Notes: a model not told the origin generated them from the letters alone. A stretch of 64,000 nt of DNA from an uncultured Sphingopyxis sp. (GCF_900078365.1 NZ_LT598653.1:1922001-1986000), one strand, 5' to 3'; positions 8,359 to 16,390 are shown, numbered from the stretch's first letter. A program made the numbers and translations.

Positions 8359-8399
8359 GCAGTCGGCGCGAAAGCGTCCCGCCGCGGGACGGCGGCGCG

Positions 8400-8414
8400 T
8401 TAACACTCTTTTAA
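8400..8414 (+). promoter_or_regulatory. Perfect CtrA-type box TTAA-N7-TTAA
   Basis: TTAACACTCTTTTAA matches the alphaproteobacterial CtrA consensus TTAA-N7-TTAA exactly, with C after the second half-site and a further GTTAAC at 8427-8432. It lies 38 bp before the ATG of the small gene at 8453. In GC-rich DNA such a match is unlikely by chance, but binding is inferred. Confidence 0.6.
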
Positions 8415-8452
8415 CCTTATCGACTCGTTAACATCGCCCTAGCTTCGGGTGC

Positions 8453-8677
8453 ATGGACTCGGACGATCATATCGATATTCGCGAGCGGGTGCGGGCACAT
8501 GGCGCGCGCCAGCTGGCGATCGCCCGACTGAACGCGCCCGAGGACTGGCAAGGCGAATTGCGCGCGGCGATCGCGGCGCATCGCGAGCCGGTAACGATCT
8601 TTTCGGGCAATGATTTCCGGTTGTTTCTTCAGAGCTTCGCCATCTTCTTCACCGCGACGATGATGTTCTTGATCTGA
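8453..8677 (+). CDS. Small protein with C-terminal membrane helix, unknown function
   Basis: A 74-residue protein I do not recognise. The first 45 residues are charged and helical (for example IRERVRAHGARQLAIARL); the last 22 (RLFLQSFAIFFTATMMFLI) form one likely membrane segment with the C-terminus at the membrane, so it could be tail-anchored. It has its own promoter region with a CtrA-type box, and it is followed by almost 500 bp of repeats, so it appears to be a monocistronic unit. Its reality rests on the regulatory site and plausible composition, not on a known family. Confidence 0.6.
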   Translation: MDSDDHIDIRERVRAHGARQLAIARLNAPEDWQGELRAAIAAHREPVTIFSGNDFRLFLQSFAIFFTATMMFLI

Positions 8678-8720
8678 GGTCGGGTTTCGACCGGTAGCGG
8701 ACATTGCGCTTTAAAATATC

Positions 8721-8850
8721 CGTTCGCATCGAGCGAAGTCGAGATGCCCCTCGGGCCAGGCGCTACATCGATGGGTGTCTCGACTTCGACCAAAGGTCGA
8801 AGTTTATCCTGAGCGCCTGCCAAGGCAATCGAAGGGCTCGACACGAACGG
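8721..8850. repeat. Palindromic repeat (CGTTCG...CGAACG type)
   Basis: CGTTCGCATCGAGCGAAGTC at the left and GGGCTCGACACGAACGG at the right form outer arms. Inner inverted pieces include GTCGAGATGCCC with GGGTGTCTCGAC. This is the first of three different elements stacked in the gene-free stretch 8678-9168. Confidence 0.6.
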
Positions 8851-8896
8851 AACAAGGGAACATCCGCTACCGACAGATTGCTGCCGTCTCTTTATT

Positions 8897-8988
8897 CGTC
8901 ACCCCGGACTTGATCCGGGGTCCCGCTTGATGCCGAAGACCGGTCGATGCCCCAAAAAGCGGGATCCCGGGTCAAGCTCGGGATGACG
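8897..8988. repeat. Palindromic repeat, family D, copy 1
   Basis: Arms CGTCACCCCGGACTTGATCC and GGGTCAAGCTCGGGATGACG enclose a loop with a second arm pair TCCCGCTT/AAGCGGGA. A close relative lies at 12007-12082. The rest of 8678-9168 shows no gene. Confidence 0.8.
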
Positions 8989-9013
8989 AGGGGCTGAAAC
9001 CGACCGAAACTAG

Positions 9014-9106
9014 CCGTCGCCCCCGCGAAGGCGGGGGCCGCTGTCGGCTTACGTGGGCACCGCTGATTAAGGCCGCTGGCGGCCCCCGCCTTCGCGGGGG
9101 CGACGG
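9014..9106. repeat. GC-rich palindromic repeat, family A, long loop, copy 1
   Basis: The arms are the same as at 7569, but the loop is longer and reads the opposite way to the loop of the copy at 16391-16482, while the outer flanks of the two copies agree in the same orientation (see findings). Confidence 0.9.
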
Positions 9107-9168
9107 TTATAGGCAACGCCCGCTCTCCACCCCAGAGCAGATATCAGGTGTGCCGTCGCCGGTTCCGG

Positions 9169-10464
9169 TCAGTCGCATGCCCGGTGGAGCTTGACCGCCA
9201 GCCAGGCGGAGACGAGGCACATCGCGGCGCTCATCAGCAGCTGGTCGACGACGCCCACCCCGACGAGGCCGAGGCCCATCGCGAGCAGCGAGCCGGCGAC
9301 CATCGCGCCCGAATTGACGATATTGTTCGCGGCGACGGTGCGCGCGGTCTGGTCCTTGGGGACGGTGGTGGTGAGGAAGGCATAGAGCGGCACGACGAAC
9401 ATGCCGCCGCTGATCGCGATGCCGAGCAGCGCGGCGAGCAGCGCGATCACCGATCGATGACCGAGGAAGCCGCCTATGTCGTAAAGCGTGCCCGCCGGTT
9501 CGGCGCCCCAGTTGCGGCACACCCAATAGAAGGCAACGACGAACAGGCCCATGACGATGACGCTGGCGGGGCTGTAGCGCGCCGACACCTGCCCCTTGAG
9601 CAGGCGGTTGACCGCGACCGAGCCGATCGCGATGCCGATCGAGAAGATGGCGAGGAACAGGCTGGCGACGCTCTTGTCGGCGTGGAGGATATTCTTCACG
9701 AGCGGCGGGAACTGGATGAACAGCACCGCGCCGATCGTCCAGAAGAAGCTGATCGACAGGATCGCGAGATAAAGGCGCGGGATGTGCATCGTGCCGCGGA
9801 CGAGGGCGACCGACGAGCGGACGATGTGCCAGTCGATTCCCGTTTCCTCATGCTCGGGCGGCGCGGGGGGCACTTTGCGCCCGGTCCAATAGCCGATGCC
9901 CGCGACAAGGACGACGCCGAGCGCCGCCCATTCGACGTCGATCACGCCGGCGAGGATCGTGCCCGCGAGGATCGCGATATAGGTGCCCGCCTCGACCAGC
10001 CCGGTGCCCGCGAGCACTTCGTCGCTTTTCAGGTGCTGCGGCAGGATCGCATATTTGATCGGGCCGAAGAAGGTCGAGTGGATGCCCATGGCAAAGAGCG
10101 CGAGCATCATCAGCGGGATCGCGATCAGATGCACCGCGAAGCCCATCCACGCGAGGACGAGTCCGAGGCCGCCGACAATCATGATCAGGATCTCGCAGAA
10201 TTTGACGATGCGAATGATCCGCGCCTTGTCGCGCGTGTCGGCAAGCTGGCCCGCGAGCGCGGACAGGAGGAAGAAGGGCAGGATGAACAGCCCCGTCGCG
10301 ACCGCGCTGAACAGCGTTTCGGACGCCTCGTCGTTGAACACGCCATAGACGACGAACAGCACCATCGCATTCTTGAACAGATTGTCGTTGAACGCGCCGA
10401 GGAGCTGGGTGACGAAAAGAGGGAGGAACCGGCGTTGCTTCAATAGCGCGAAGGAGCCGGTCAT
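9169..10464 (-). CDS. MFS transporter, LplT-like
   Basis: A 431-residue major facilitator protein with about 12 membrane segments. The N-terminus LPLFVTQLLGAFNDNLFKNA and STFFGPIKYAILPQHL are hallmark segments of the lysophospholipid transporter LplT and of the MFS half of the Aas/LplT fusions, which flip lysophospholipids inward for re-acylation. No acyltransferase domain is attached and none is adjacent, although pgsA, another phospholipid gene, is divergent from it. Family assignment is good; the substrate is inferred. Confidence 0.8.
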   Translation of the reverse strand: MTGSFALLKQRRFLPLFVTQLLGAFNDNLFKNAMVLFVVYGVFNDEASETLFSAVATGLFILPFFLLSALAGQLADTRDKARIIRIVKFCEILIMIVGGLGLVLAWMGFAVHLIAIPLMMLALFAMGIHSTFFGPIKYAILPQHLKSDEVLAGTGLVEAGTYIAILAGTILAGVIDVEWAALGVVLVAGIGYWTGRKVPPAPPEHEETGIDWHIVRSSVALVRGTMHIPRLYLAILSISFFWTIGAVLFIQFPPLVKNILHADKSVASLFLAIFSIGIAIGSVAVNRLLKGQVSARYSPASVIVMGLFVVAFYWVCRNWGAEPAGTLYDIGGFLGHRSVIALLAALLGIAISGGMFVVPLYAFLTTTVPKDQTARTVAANNIVNSGAMVAGSLLAMGLGLVGVGVVDQLLMSAAMCLVSAWLAVKLHRACD

Positions 10465-10570
10465 GCGTGATCCATTCTTTTGAGCATCCTTGGTTGTCGC
10501 CCGGGGGGCTTATCGGGTAGGGGAAGCGGGGTCAAAGCCCATTTTCTCAAACATTCAGGCAATCAGGGTC

Positions 10571-11143
10571 ATGCTCAGCCTTCCCAATATCCTGACCCTC
10601 TCGCGAATCCTCGCGGTCCCCATCCTGCTTTTCCTGCTGTGGCCGGGGGTGGTCGAGGGATCGCACCAGCCGAAGCCGATCGACTATGCGCTCGCCTTCG
10701 GCCTCTATTGCCTGATGGGCATCACCGATTATTTCGACGGCTATGTCGCGCGCTCGCGCGGGATCGTGTCGCGGCTCGGCGCCTTCCTCGATCCGATCGC
10801 CGACAAGATCATGATCGCGGCGGTGATCCTGCTGCTCGTCTTCACGCGCGACATCGCGGGCTGGCACGTCATCGCGGCGCTGATGATCCTGCTGCGCGAG
10901 ATCATCGTGTCGGGGCTGCGCGAATTTCTCGCGACGCTCCAGGTGTCGATGCCGGTGACGCAGCTCGCCAAGTGGAAGACGACCTTCCAGCTCGTCGCGT
11001 TCGGCGCGCTGATCCTTGCGGGCGCGCTGCCGGCGATGGCGTGGATCAAGAGTGTCGGGCTCGCCTCGCTGTGGGGCGCCGCGGTGCTGACGCTGATCAC
11101 CGGCTGGGATTATCTGCGCGTCGGCCTGAAGCATATGGATTGA
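10571..11143 (+). CDS. pgsA: CDP-diacylglycerol-glycerol-3-phosphate 3-phosphatidyltransferase
   Basis: Makes phosphatidylglycerophosphate, the committed step to phosphatidylglycerol and cardiolipin. The CDP-alcohol phosphotransferase signature is complete: DYFDGYVARSRGIVSRLGAFLDPIADK carries the DG-x2-AR-x8-G-x3-D-x3-D pattern. The 190-residue protein has about five membrane segments and starts MLSLPNILTLSR, typical for PgsA. Its stop shares bases with the moaD start (TGATG), so pgsA, moaD and moaE form one unit. Confidence 0.93.
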   Translation: MLSLPNILTLSRILAVPILLFLLWPGVVEGSHQPKPIDYALAFGLYCLMGITDYFDGYVARSRGIVSRLGAFLDPIADKIMIAAVILLLVFTRDIAGWHVIAALMILLREIIVSGLREFLATLQVSMPVTQLAKWKTTFQLVAFGALILAGALPAMAWIKSVGLASLWGAAVLTLITGWDYLRVGLKHMD

Positions 11144-11400
11144 TGGTGCTGGAGATCGCCTATTTCGCCTGGGTGCGTGAACGGATGGGCGTCGCGGCCG
11201 AAAGTGTCGAGCTTCCCGGCGAGGTTGCCGACGTTGCCGCGCTGCTCGCGTGGCTTGGCGCGCGCGATGAGCGCGGGGCGCTGGCTTTTGCCGAACCGCA
11301 CCGCATCCGCGCGGCGATCGACGGGACGATGATGGGCCCCGACGCGCCGCTTTCGGGTGCGCGCGAGGTCGCGCTGTTTCCGCCGGTCACCGGCGGATGA
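11143..11400 (+). CDS. moaD: Molybdopterin synthase sulfur carrier subunit
   Basis: Small subunit of molybdopterin synthase, a ubiquitin-fold protein carrying a thiocarboxylate on its C-terminal glycine. The 85-residue length, the YFAWVRERMG start and the required C-terminal Gly-Gly (FPPVTGG) fit. It overlaps pgsA upstream and moaE downstream (ATGA), so it is coupled to its partner subunit. Confidence 0.92.
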   Translation: MVLEIAYFAWVRERMGVAAESVELPGEVADVAALLAWLGARDERGALAFAEPHRIRAAIDGTMMGPDAPLSGAREVALFPPVTGG

Positions 11401-11837
11401 TCCGCGTGTCCGTCCAGCCCGCGGCGATCGACGTCGCCGCCGAGTTCGACCTGCACGATGCCGGCGGCCACGGTGCGAGCGCGAGCTTCGTCGGGCGCGT
11501 GCGCGGCGAGGACGGGCTGACCGAACTGTTCCTCGAACATCATCCCGCGATGACCGAGGCGGGGCTCGCCGCGCTCGCCCATGGGGCGTCCGATCGCTGG
11601 AAGCTGTCGGCGCTGACATTGATCCACCGCGTCGGCGCGATGGCGCCCGGCGAGACGATCGTGCTGGTGCTGGCGAGCAGCCCGCACCGCGCCGAGGCGC
11701 TGGCAGCGTGCGAGTTTATGATCGACCGGTTGAAGACCGATGTGATGCTGTGGAAGCGCGAGACTTTTGGCGATGGGCGGGTGCAGTGGGTCGAACCTCG
11801 CGAGGAGGATCAGCGCCGGGCAGAGCGGTGGAGCTAG
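11397..11837 (+). CDS. moaE: Molybdopterin synthase catalytic subunit
   Basis: Large subunit of molybdopterin synthase, which inserts two sulfurs into precursor Z. The 146 residues include GASASFVGRVRG, LEHHPAMTE, IHRVGAMAPGETIVLVLASS and the catalytic-lysine segment DRLKTDVMLWKRE. The start lies in the moaD stop. moaB is found 32 kb away, so the moa genes are scattered. Confidence 0.95.
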   Translation: MIRVSVQPAAIDVAAEFDLHDAGGHGASASFVGRVRGEDGLTELFLEHHPAMTEAGLAALAHGASDRWKLSALTLIHRVGAMAPGETIVLVLASSPHRAEALAACEFMIDRLKTDVMLWKRETFGDGRVQWVEPREEDQRRAERWS

Positions 11838-11894
11838 CCGGTCATAAGGCGCGCGGATGTCTGTTTTGGGGTGGATTGCTCCATTCCCAACATT

Positions 11895-11973
11895 CGTCAT
11901 TCCCGCGAAAGCGGGAACCCACTGTGGGGTCAGCCTACGCGCGCTCTGGGTCCCCGCTTTCGCGGGGATGACG
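11895..11973. repeat. Palindromic repeat, family B, copy 1
   Basis: Arms CGTCATTCCCGCGAAAGCGG and its complement near CCGCTTTCGCGGGGATGACG. It fills part of the 284-bp gap between moaE and oxyR. Its loop resembles the inverted loop of the copy at 33504-33582. Confidence 0.85.
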
Positions 11974-12006
11974 ATATGAGGCCGCAACCGGCCGGTCTCA
12001 GACATT

Positions 12007-12082
12007 CGTCATCCCGGACTTGATCCGGGATCCATTCTTTCTACGCTGCGTGAATAGACCCCGGATCAAGTCCGGGATGACG
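12007..12082. repeat. Palindromic repeat, family D, copy 2
   Basis: CGTCATCCCGGACTTGATCC and GGATCAAGTCCGGGATGACG are perfect inverted arms around a loop of about 36 nt. Lying downstream of both convergent genes, it could act in mRNA 3'-end stability. Confidence 0.85.
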
Positions 12083-12121
12083 ATGTAAGATAGGTCCGCT
12101 CCCGGTCGTATCCGGCCTTCG

Positions 12122-13027
12122 TCATGCGACCTGATGCTTCCTGAAAATATCGGCCAGCAGGCGGAATTCGTCGGCGCGCGGGCTGCCCTTGCGCCAGACG
12201 AGCGCGATGGTGCGCCAGTCATGCTCCGAATCGAGCGGGCGGGTGTCGATGTCGGTGTGGTCGAGGATGCCCGCCTCGATTGCCATTTGGGGAAGCATCG
12301 TGATGCCGAGGCCGTTGTCGACCATCTGCACCAAAGTGTGGAGCGAGGTGCCCATCATCCGCGCGCCGGCGCGCAGTTCGGGGCGGTTGCACGCGGCGAG
12401 GACATGGTCCTTCAGGCAATGCCCGTCCTCGAGCATCAGCATCTGCGCCGGATCGAGCTGATCGGCGCTGACCATCGCGGGGAGCTCTTCCGACTGGTCG
12501 CCCGGGAAGGCGACGAAGAGCGCGTCGTCGAACAGTTTCTCGCTCTCGACGTCGCCGCACGCATAGGGCAGCGCGAGGAGGACGCAGTCGACGGTGCCGT
12601 GATGGAGCGACTCGCACGCCTGCGCGCTCGGCTCCTCGCGTAGAAAGAGCTTCAATGAGGGGCGTTCCTTGCGCAAGCGGGGGAGCAGGCCGGGGAGCAG
12701 AAAAGGCGCGATCGTCGGGATGACGCTCATCCGGAGTTCGCCGACCAGCGGCGCCGACGCCGCGGCGGCCATGTCGGCGAGTTCCTCGGCCTCGCGCAGC
12801 ACGCGGTGCGCCTTTTCGACGATGGCGTTGCCGAGCACCGTGAAGCGGACGACGCGGCGGGTGCGCTCGACGAGCGTCTGGCCGAGCAGCGTCTCGAGCT
12901 CGCGGATGCCCGCCGACAAGGTCGACTGGGTGACGTTGCACGCATCGGCGGCGCGGCCGAAATGGCCGTGCTCATGCAGCGCGACGAGATATTGCATCTG
13001 TTTGAGCGAAGGGAGGTAGTTGTGCAT
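12122..13027 (-). CDS. oxyR: Hydrogen peroxide-sensing LysR-type regulator OxyR
   Basis: A 301-residue LysR regulator with an N-terminal winged helix-turn-helix (residues 5-62, HFGRAADACNVTQSTLSAGI) and an effector domain. The peroxide-sensing disulfide pair is present: Cys204 in LEDGHCLKD and Cys213, at the nine-residue spacing of E. coli Cys199/Cys208. This separates it from general LysR regulators. It probably controls peroxide-defence genes, but katG or ahpC are not adjacent. A TCGAGA/TCTCGA palindrome lies in its upstream region. Confidence 0.9.
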   Translation of the reverse strand: MHNYLPSLKQMQYLVALHEHGHFGRAADACNVTQSTLSAGIRELETLLGQTLVERTRRVVRFTVLGNAIVEKAHRVLREAEELADMAAAASAPLVGELRMSVIPTIAPFLLPGLLPRLRKERPSLKLFLREEPSAQACESLHHGTVDCVLLALPYACGDVESEKLFDDALFVAFPGDQSEELPAMVSADQLDPAQMLMLEDGHCLKDHVLAACNRPELRAGARMMGTSLHTLVQMVDNGLGITMLPQMAIEAGILDHTDIDTRPLDSEHDWRTIALVWRKGSPRADEFRLLADIFRKHQVA

Positions 13028-13057
13028 TGATCGAATGTAGCAATTACCGGCGCAATT

Positions 13058-13074
13058 TCGAGAGGTTTTCTCGA
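13058..13074. promoter_or_regulatory. Palindrome in the oxyR / EF-hand intergenic region
   Basis: TCGAGA-GGTTT-TCTCGA is a 6-5-6 perfect inverted repeat 31 bp upstream of the oxyR ATG. LysR regulators usually bind such sites near their own promoter. It does not match the extended E. coli OxyR ATAG pattern, so the role is a guess. Confidence 0.35.
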
Positions 13075-13163
13075 TTGTATTTCGCGACCATAGTGGCGGC
13101 GATCCTTGTCGTTCGACGTCGCGCCGTGATAGCTATGCCCGATCAACCGGCGCGGAGGGGCGG

Positions 13164-13631
13164 ATGGCGATTTCCCGATTTCTGATCGGCGGCGTGGCGA
13201 GCGCGCTGCTGCTGACCGGCGGGCTGTTCATGTGGAAAGGCTATACGCAAATCGCCGAGGTCGAAGTGTTGCCCGACCCGCCGCCGGCCTTGCCCGCGAT
13301 TCCCGCGGCCGCGGCGAATGCGCCGAAGCGCGGCCCGGCGCCGCCCGCGCTGCCCGCCGCGAAAGAGGCGTCGCGCGAGGAGCGGCGCTTCAACCGCTTC
13401 GACCGCGACCGCAATGAACGGATCAGCCGCGTCGAGCTGATGTCGTCGCGTACGGCGGCGTTCCGCAAGCTCGACACCGACGGCAATAATCTGCTGACCT
13501 TCGAGGAATGGGCGGTGACGACGGGCAAAAAATTCGCGGGCGCCGATGCCGACAGGTCGGGGGACCTGACGCGCGCCGAGTTCGCGACGACGGCGCCGAA
13601 GCGGAAAGCGAAGCCGAAGTGTCGTTGTTGA
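13164..13631 (+). CDS. Membrane-anchored or exported EF-hand protein
   Basis: A 155-residue protein with a hydrophobic N-terminal segment (residues 5-24) that is either a signal anchor or a signal peptide, a Pro/Ala-rich linker (38-66) and three EF-hand loops: DRDRNERISRVE at 80-91, DTDGNNLLTFEE at 104-115 and DADRSGDLTRAE at 128-139. The acidic positions 1, 3, 5 and 12 fit best in the second and third loops; the first has Asn at 5 and is still plausible. It probably binds calcium outside the cytoplasm; the specific role is unknown. It is divergent from oxyR. Confidence 0.8.
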   Translation: MAISRFLIGGVASALLLTGGLFMWKGYTQIAEVEVLPDPPPALPAIPAAAANAPKRGPAPPALPAAKEASREERRFNRFDRDRNERISRVELMSSRTAAFRKLDTDGNNLLTFEEWAVTTGKKFAGADADRSGDLTRAEFATTAPKRKAKPKCRC

Positions 13632-13638
13632 GGCATTT

Positions 13639-13731
13639 CGTCATTGCGAGCGTAGCGAAGCAATCTCCAGCCATCGTCCCGCCTTGCCGATAGCTGGAGA
13701 TTGCTTCGTCGCTACGCTCCTCGCAATGACG
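13639..13731. repeat. Palindromic repeat (CATTGCGAGCGTAGCGAAG type)
   Basis: CATTGCGAGCGTAGCGAAGC and GCTACGCTCCTCGCAATG are outer arms, with GCAATCTCCAGC/GCTGGAGATTGC inside. It lies between the convergent EF-hand and trmFO genes and may fold into a long hairpin in either transcript. Single copy in this window. Confidence 0.8.
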
Positions 13732-13738
13732 GTGCCGG

Positions 13739-15085
13739 TCAGGCAGCGACGCCCTCAGCCAGCCTGATCCACTCCGCGAGCTTCGCGCCCGCGCGCTGCG
13801 TATAGCCGAGCTTGCGGTCCTTCTTGCGCACATCCTCGGCGAGCGGGGGGAAGAGGCCGAAATTGACGTTCATCGGCTGATAGGATGCGGCGTCGGCGCC
13901 ACCGGTGATGTGGCCGAGGAGCGCGCCGAGCGCGGTTTCGGGGGGCGGCGGGGGCAGAGTGCGGCCCGCGAGCTCGGCGGCGGCGAAGCGCGCGGCGACG
14001 AGGCCGATCGCGGCGCTCTCGACATAGCCTTCGCAGCCGGTGATCTGCCCCGCGAAGCGGATATGCGGCGCGGATTTGAGGCGGAGTTGCTGGTCGAGCA
14101 GCTCGGGCGAGCGGATGAAGCTGTTGCGGTGGAGCCCGCCGAGGCGCGCGAATTCGGCCTTTTCGAGCCCGGGGATGGTGCGGAACAGCTCGACCTGCGC
14201 GCCATGTTTAAGCTTGGTCTGAAAACCGACCATGTTCCACAGCGTCCCGAGCGCATTATCCTGACGCAACTGGACGACCGCATAGGGCCAGCGCCCGGTG
14301 CGCGGATTGTCGAGGCCGACGCCCTTCATCGGCCCGAAGCGCAGCGTTTCGACGCCGCGCTCGGCCATCACCTCGATCGGCATGCAGCCCTCGAAATAGG
14401 GCGTGTCCTTTTCCCAGTCCTTGAAGTCGGTCTTTTCGCCGTCGATCAGCCCCTGGACGAAGGCGTGATATTGATCCTTGTCCATCGGGCAGTTGATATA
14501 GTCTTTGCCATCGCCGATCGGGCCGACCTTGTCCCAGCGGCTCGCCATCCACGCGACGTCCATGTCGATGCTGTCGCGGTAGACGATCGGGGCGATCGCG
14601 TCGAAAAAGGCGAGCGCGTCCTTGCCGGTCGCCGTGCCGATGCTCGAGGCGAGGCCGGCGGCGGTGAGCGGGCCGGTGGCGACAATCGTCAGGCCCTCGG
14701 CCGGCAGAGTGTCGATCCGTTCGCGGACGATGGTGACGTTGGGGTGCTCGGCGAGTGCTTTCGTGACGCCGCCCGAGAAGAGGTCGCGGTCGACCGCGAG
14801 CGCCGATCCCGCGGGCACCTTGGTCGCGTCAGCCTCGCGCATGATGATCGAACCCAGCGCGCGCATCTCGCGGTGGAGCAGACCGACGGCATTGCTGTCT
14901 CCGTCGTCGCTGCGAAAGCTGTTCGAGCACACCATTTCGGCGAGCGTGTCGCCCTGATGCGCGGGGGTCGTATCGCCGCCCCCGCGCATTTCGGACAGGC
15001 GCACGCGGCAACCCGCCTCGGCCAGCTGCCACGCCGCCTCGGAGCCCGCGAGGCCGCCGCCGATGATGTGAATGTCGTAGCTCAT
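13739..15085 (-). CDS. trmFO: Folate- and FAD-dependent tRNA m5U54 methyltransferase
   Basis: Methylates U54 in the T-loop of tRNA using methylenetetrahydrofolate. The 448-residue length and the segments IIGGGLAGSEAAWQLAEAG (FAD Rossmann motif), CSNSFRSDD, NCPMDKDQYHAF and CEGYVESAAIGLVAARFAA are characteristic of TrmFO (formerly Gid). The start ATGAGCTAC precedes the dinucleotide fold directly. The gene stands alone between a repeat and a divergent membrane protein gene. Confidence 0.95.
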   Translation of the reverse strand: MSYDIHIIGGGLAGSEAAWQLAEAGCRVRLSEMRGGGDTTPAHQGDTLAEMVCSNSFRSDDGDSNAVGLLHREMRALGSIIMREADATKVPAGSALAVDRDLFSGGVTKALAEHPNVTIVRERIDTLPAEGLTIVATGPLTAAGLASSIGTATGKDALAFFDAIAPIVYRDSIDMDVAWMASRWDKVGPIGDGKDYINCPMDKDQYHAFVQGLIDGEKTDFKDWEKDTPYFEGCMPIEVMAERGVETLRFGPMKGVGLDNPRTGRWPYAVVQLRQDNALGTLWNMVGFQTKLKHGAQVELFRTIPGLEKAEFARLGGLHRNSFIRSPELLDQQLRLKSAPHIRFAGQITGCEGYVESAAIGLVAARFAAAELAGRTLPPPPPETALGALLGHITGGADAASYQPMNVNFGLFPPLAEDVRKKDRKLGYTQRAGAKLAEWIRLAEGVAA

Positions 15086-15162
15086 CTAGCATGTCCGTTG
15101 ACTTGATTGGGTGGGCTGCGCACTAGGCCGGTTGGGAGCAAGATGCAAAGGGGCGGAAGCTG

Positions 15163-15828
15163 ATGACGGGAGAACAGGGTTGGGATCGCGCGCGCTGGCT
15201 GTGGTGGCTGGCGCTGGCGGGCGGCGTGAGTTTCATGATCGCCGTGGTGCAGCGGCTCGACGGATCCGCGATCTGGGCGTGGAAAACGAGCGGAGTCGGC
15301 TTTCTGGCGCTGTGGGCCGCGGCGAATGCGCGCAGCCGCGACGGCTGGATGATCGCGGCGGCGCTCGGTTTCGGGGCGCTCGGCGACTGGCTGCTCGACG
15401 CGAAGGGGCTCGAGACGGGCGCCGTCGCGTTCGTGGTAGGCCATCTGGTGGCGATCGCCCTGTATCTGTTCAACCGGCGAGCGAAGATGACCCCGTCGCA
15501 GCGCCTGCTGGGCTGGCTGGCGATGCCCGCGACGCTGGTGATCGTCTGGGCCGTGTTGAGCCCGGCGCCCGGCTGGTGGCACGCCGCGATCTATTCGCTG
15601 TTCGTCGCCGCGATGGCGGCCGCGGCATGGACGAGCCGATTTCCGCGTTATCGCACCGGAATCGGCGCGATGCTTTTCCTTGCCAGCGACCTGTTCATTT
15701 TCGCGGGCGAGGGCGGGGCGTTGTCCAAAGGCGTCACGATGTGGCTCGTCTGGCCGTTCTATTTTGCGGGGCAGGCGCTGATCGCGTGGGGTGTCGTGAG
15801 CACGCTGTCGAAAGAGGCGCGCGGCTGA
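15163..15828 (+). CDS. Lysoplasmalogenase (YhhN family membrane protein)
   Basis: A 221-residue integral membrane protein with about seven hydrophobic segments, matching the YhhN/TMEM86 family of lysoplasmalogenases. Conserved acidic positions are visible in GALGDWLLD and MLFLASDLFIF. Enzymatic activity in bacteria is less documented, so the substrate is inferred. Its TGA abuts the convergent stop of the next gene, giving the shared palindrome TGATCA. Confidence 0.78.
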   Translation: MTGEQGWDRARWLWWLALAGGVSFMIAVVQRLDGSAIWAWKTSGVGFLALWAAANARSRDGWMIAAALGFGALGDWLLDAKGLETGAVAFVVGHLVAIALYLFNRRAKMTPSQRLLGWLAMPATLVIVWAVLSPAPGWWHAAIYSLFVAAMAAAAWTSRFPRYRTGIGAMLFLASDLFIFAGEGGALSKGVTMWLVWPFYFAGQALIAWGVVSTLSKEARG

Positions 15829-16290
15829 TCAGGAAGGCGGCGCAGCCTCGCCGGCGAGCAGCGCCTCGATGTCGGGGATCGGGCGGTCGGTCATTTCCTT
15901 GACATGCTCGCCGACGATCCGCGCGCCGACCTCCTTGTGCCAGAGCGGGCGCAGCTCGCCCATGGTGCGCGCCGGGGCGACGACGACGAGCGCGTCGAAC
16001 TGGCCGTCGAGCGCCATTGCATTGACCTTTTCAGCGAGATCGCGCGCGAAGCGGTCTTCCTCCTGCTGGTGGAAATCGGGTTCGCCCATCGTGCCGCCCG
16101 GAAGGCCGCTGCCGCCGGGGGCGGGCGACCGGCCCGCGGCGTCGGTCTTGATGTCGCTGTCCTTGCGGTCTTCGCGCGTCCGGTGCGAGGCGGTGCGCAG
16201 GTCGATCCGCTGCTCGTCGCCCCGATTGCGCAGGAACAGCGCCTTGCGGCCGTCGGCGACGAGGACGAGCGCGTCATGGGGGAGGGTCAT
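15829..16290 (-). CDS. Host attachment family protein (baeRF-type)
   Basis: A 153-residue protein resembling the host attachment / AtsE-like family, distant relatives of the eRF1 domain-2 fold. The characteristic segments are LVLVADGRKALFLRNRG at the N-terminus, ERLAEKVNAM-like FARDLAEKVNAMAL and DALVVVAPARTMGELRPLWH near the C-terminus. AAGGAG lies seven bases before the ATG, which fixes the start; longer upstream reading runs through a repeat. Despite the name, its function in free-living bacteria is unknown. Confidence 0.75.
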   Translation of the reverse strand: MTLPHDALVLVADGRKALFLRNRGDEQRIDLRTASHRTREDRKDSDIKTDAAGRSPAPGGSGLPGGTMGEPDFHQQEEDRFARDLAEKVNAMALDGQFDALVVVAPARTMGELRPLWHKEVGARIVGEHVKEMTDRPIPDIEALLAGEAAPPS

Positions 16291-16390
16291 GCTATTGCTC
16301 CTTCTGACGGGAGCAACGCATGGGAAGGGGCGAGGTTTCGGCGGGGCGTGGGGACAGCGAGACGGTCCGGCGGTTTTCGGCTGGTAACTG

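Noticed and set aside
7569..9106. Recurring GC-rich palindromes as CRISPR repeats
   Set aside because: Copies are dispersed kilobases apart, inverted, with no regular spacers and no cas genes.
9148..10446. 432-codon frame antisense to the LplT-like transporter
   Set aside because: Highly charged, repetitive HRDRADRDADR-type composition typical of antisense reading of a membrane protein gene.
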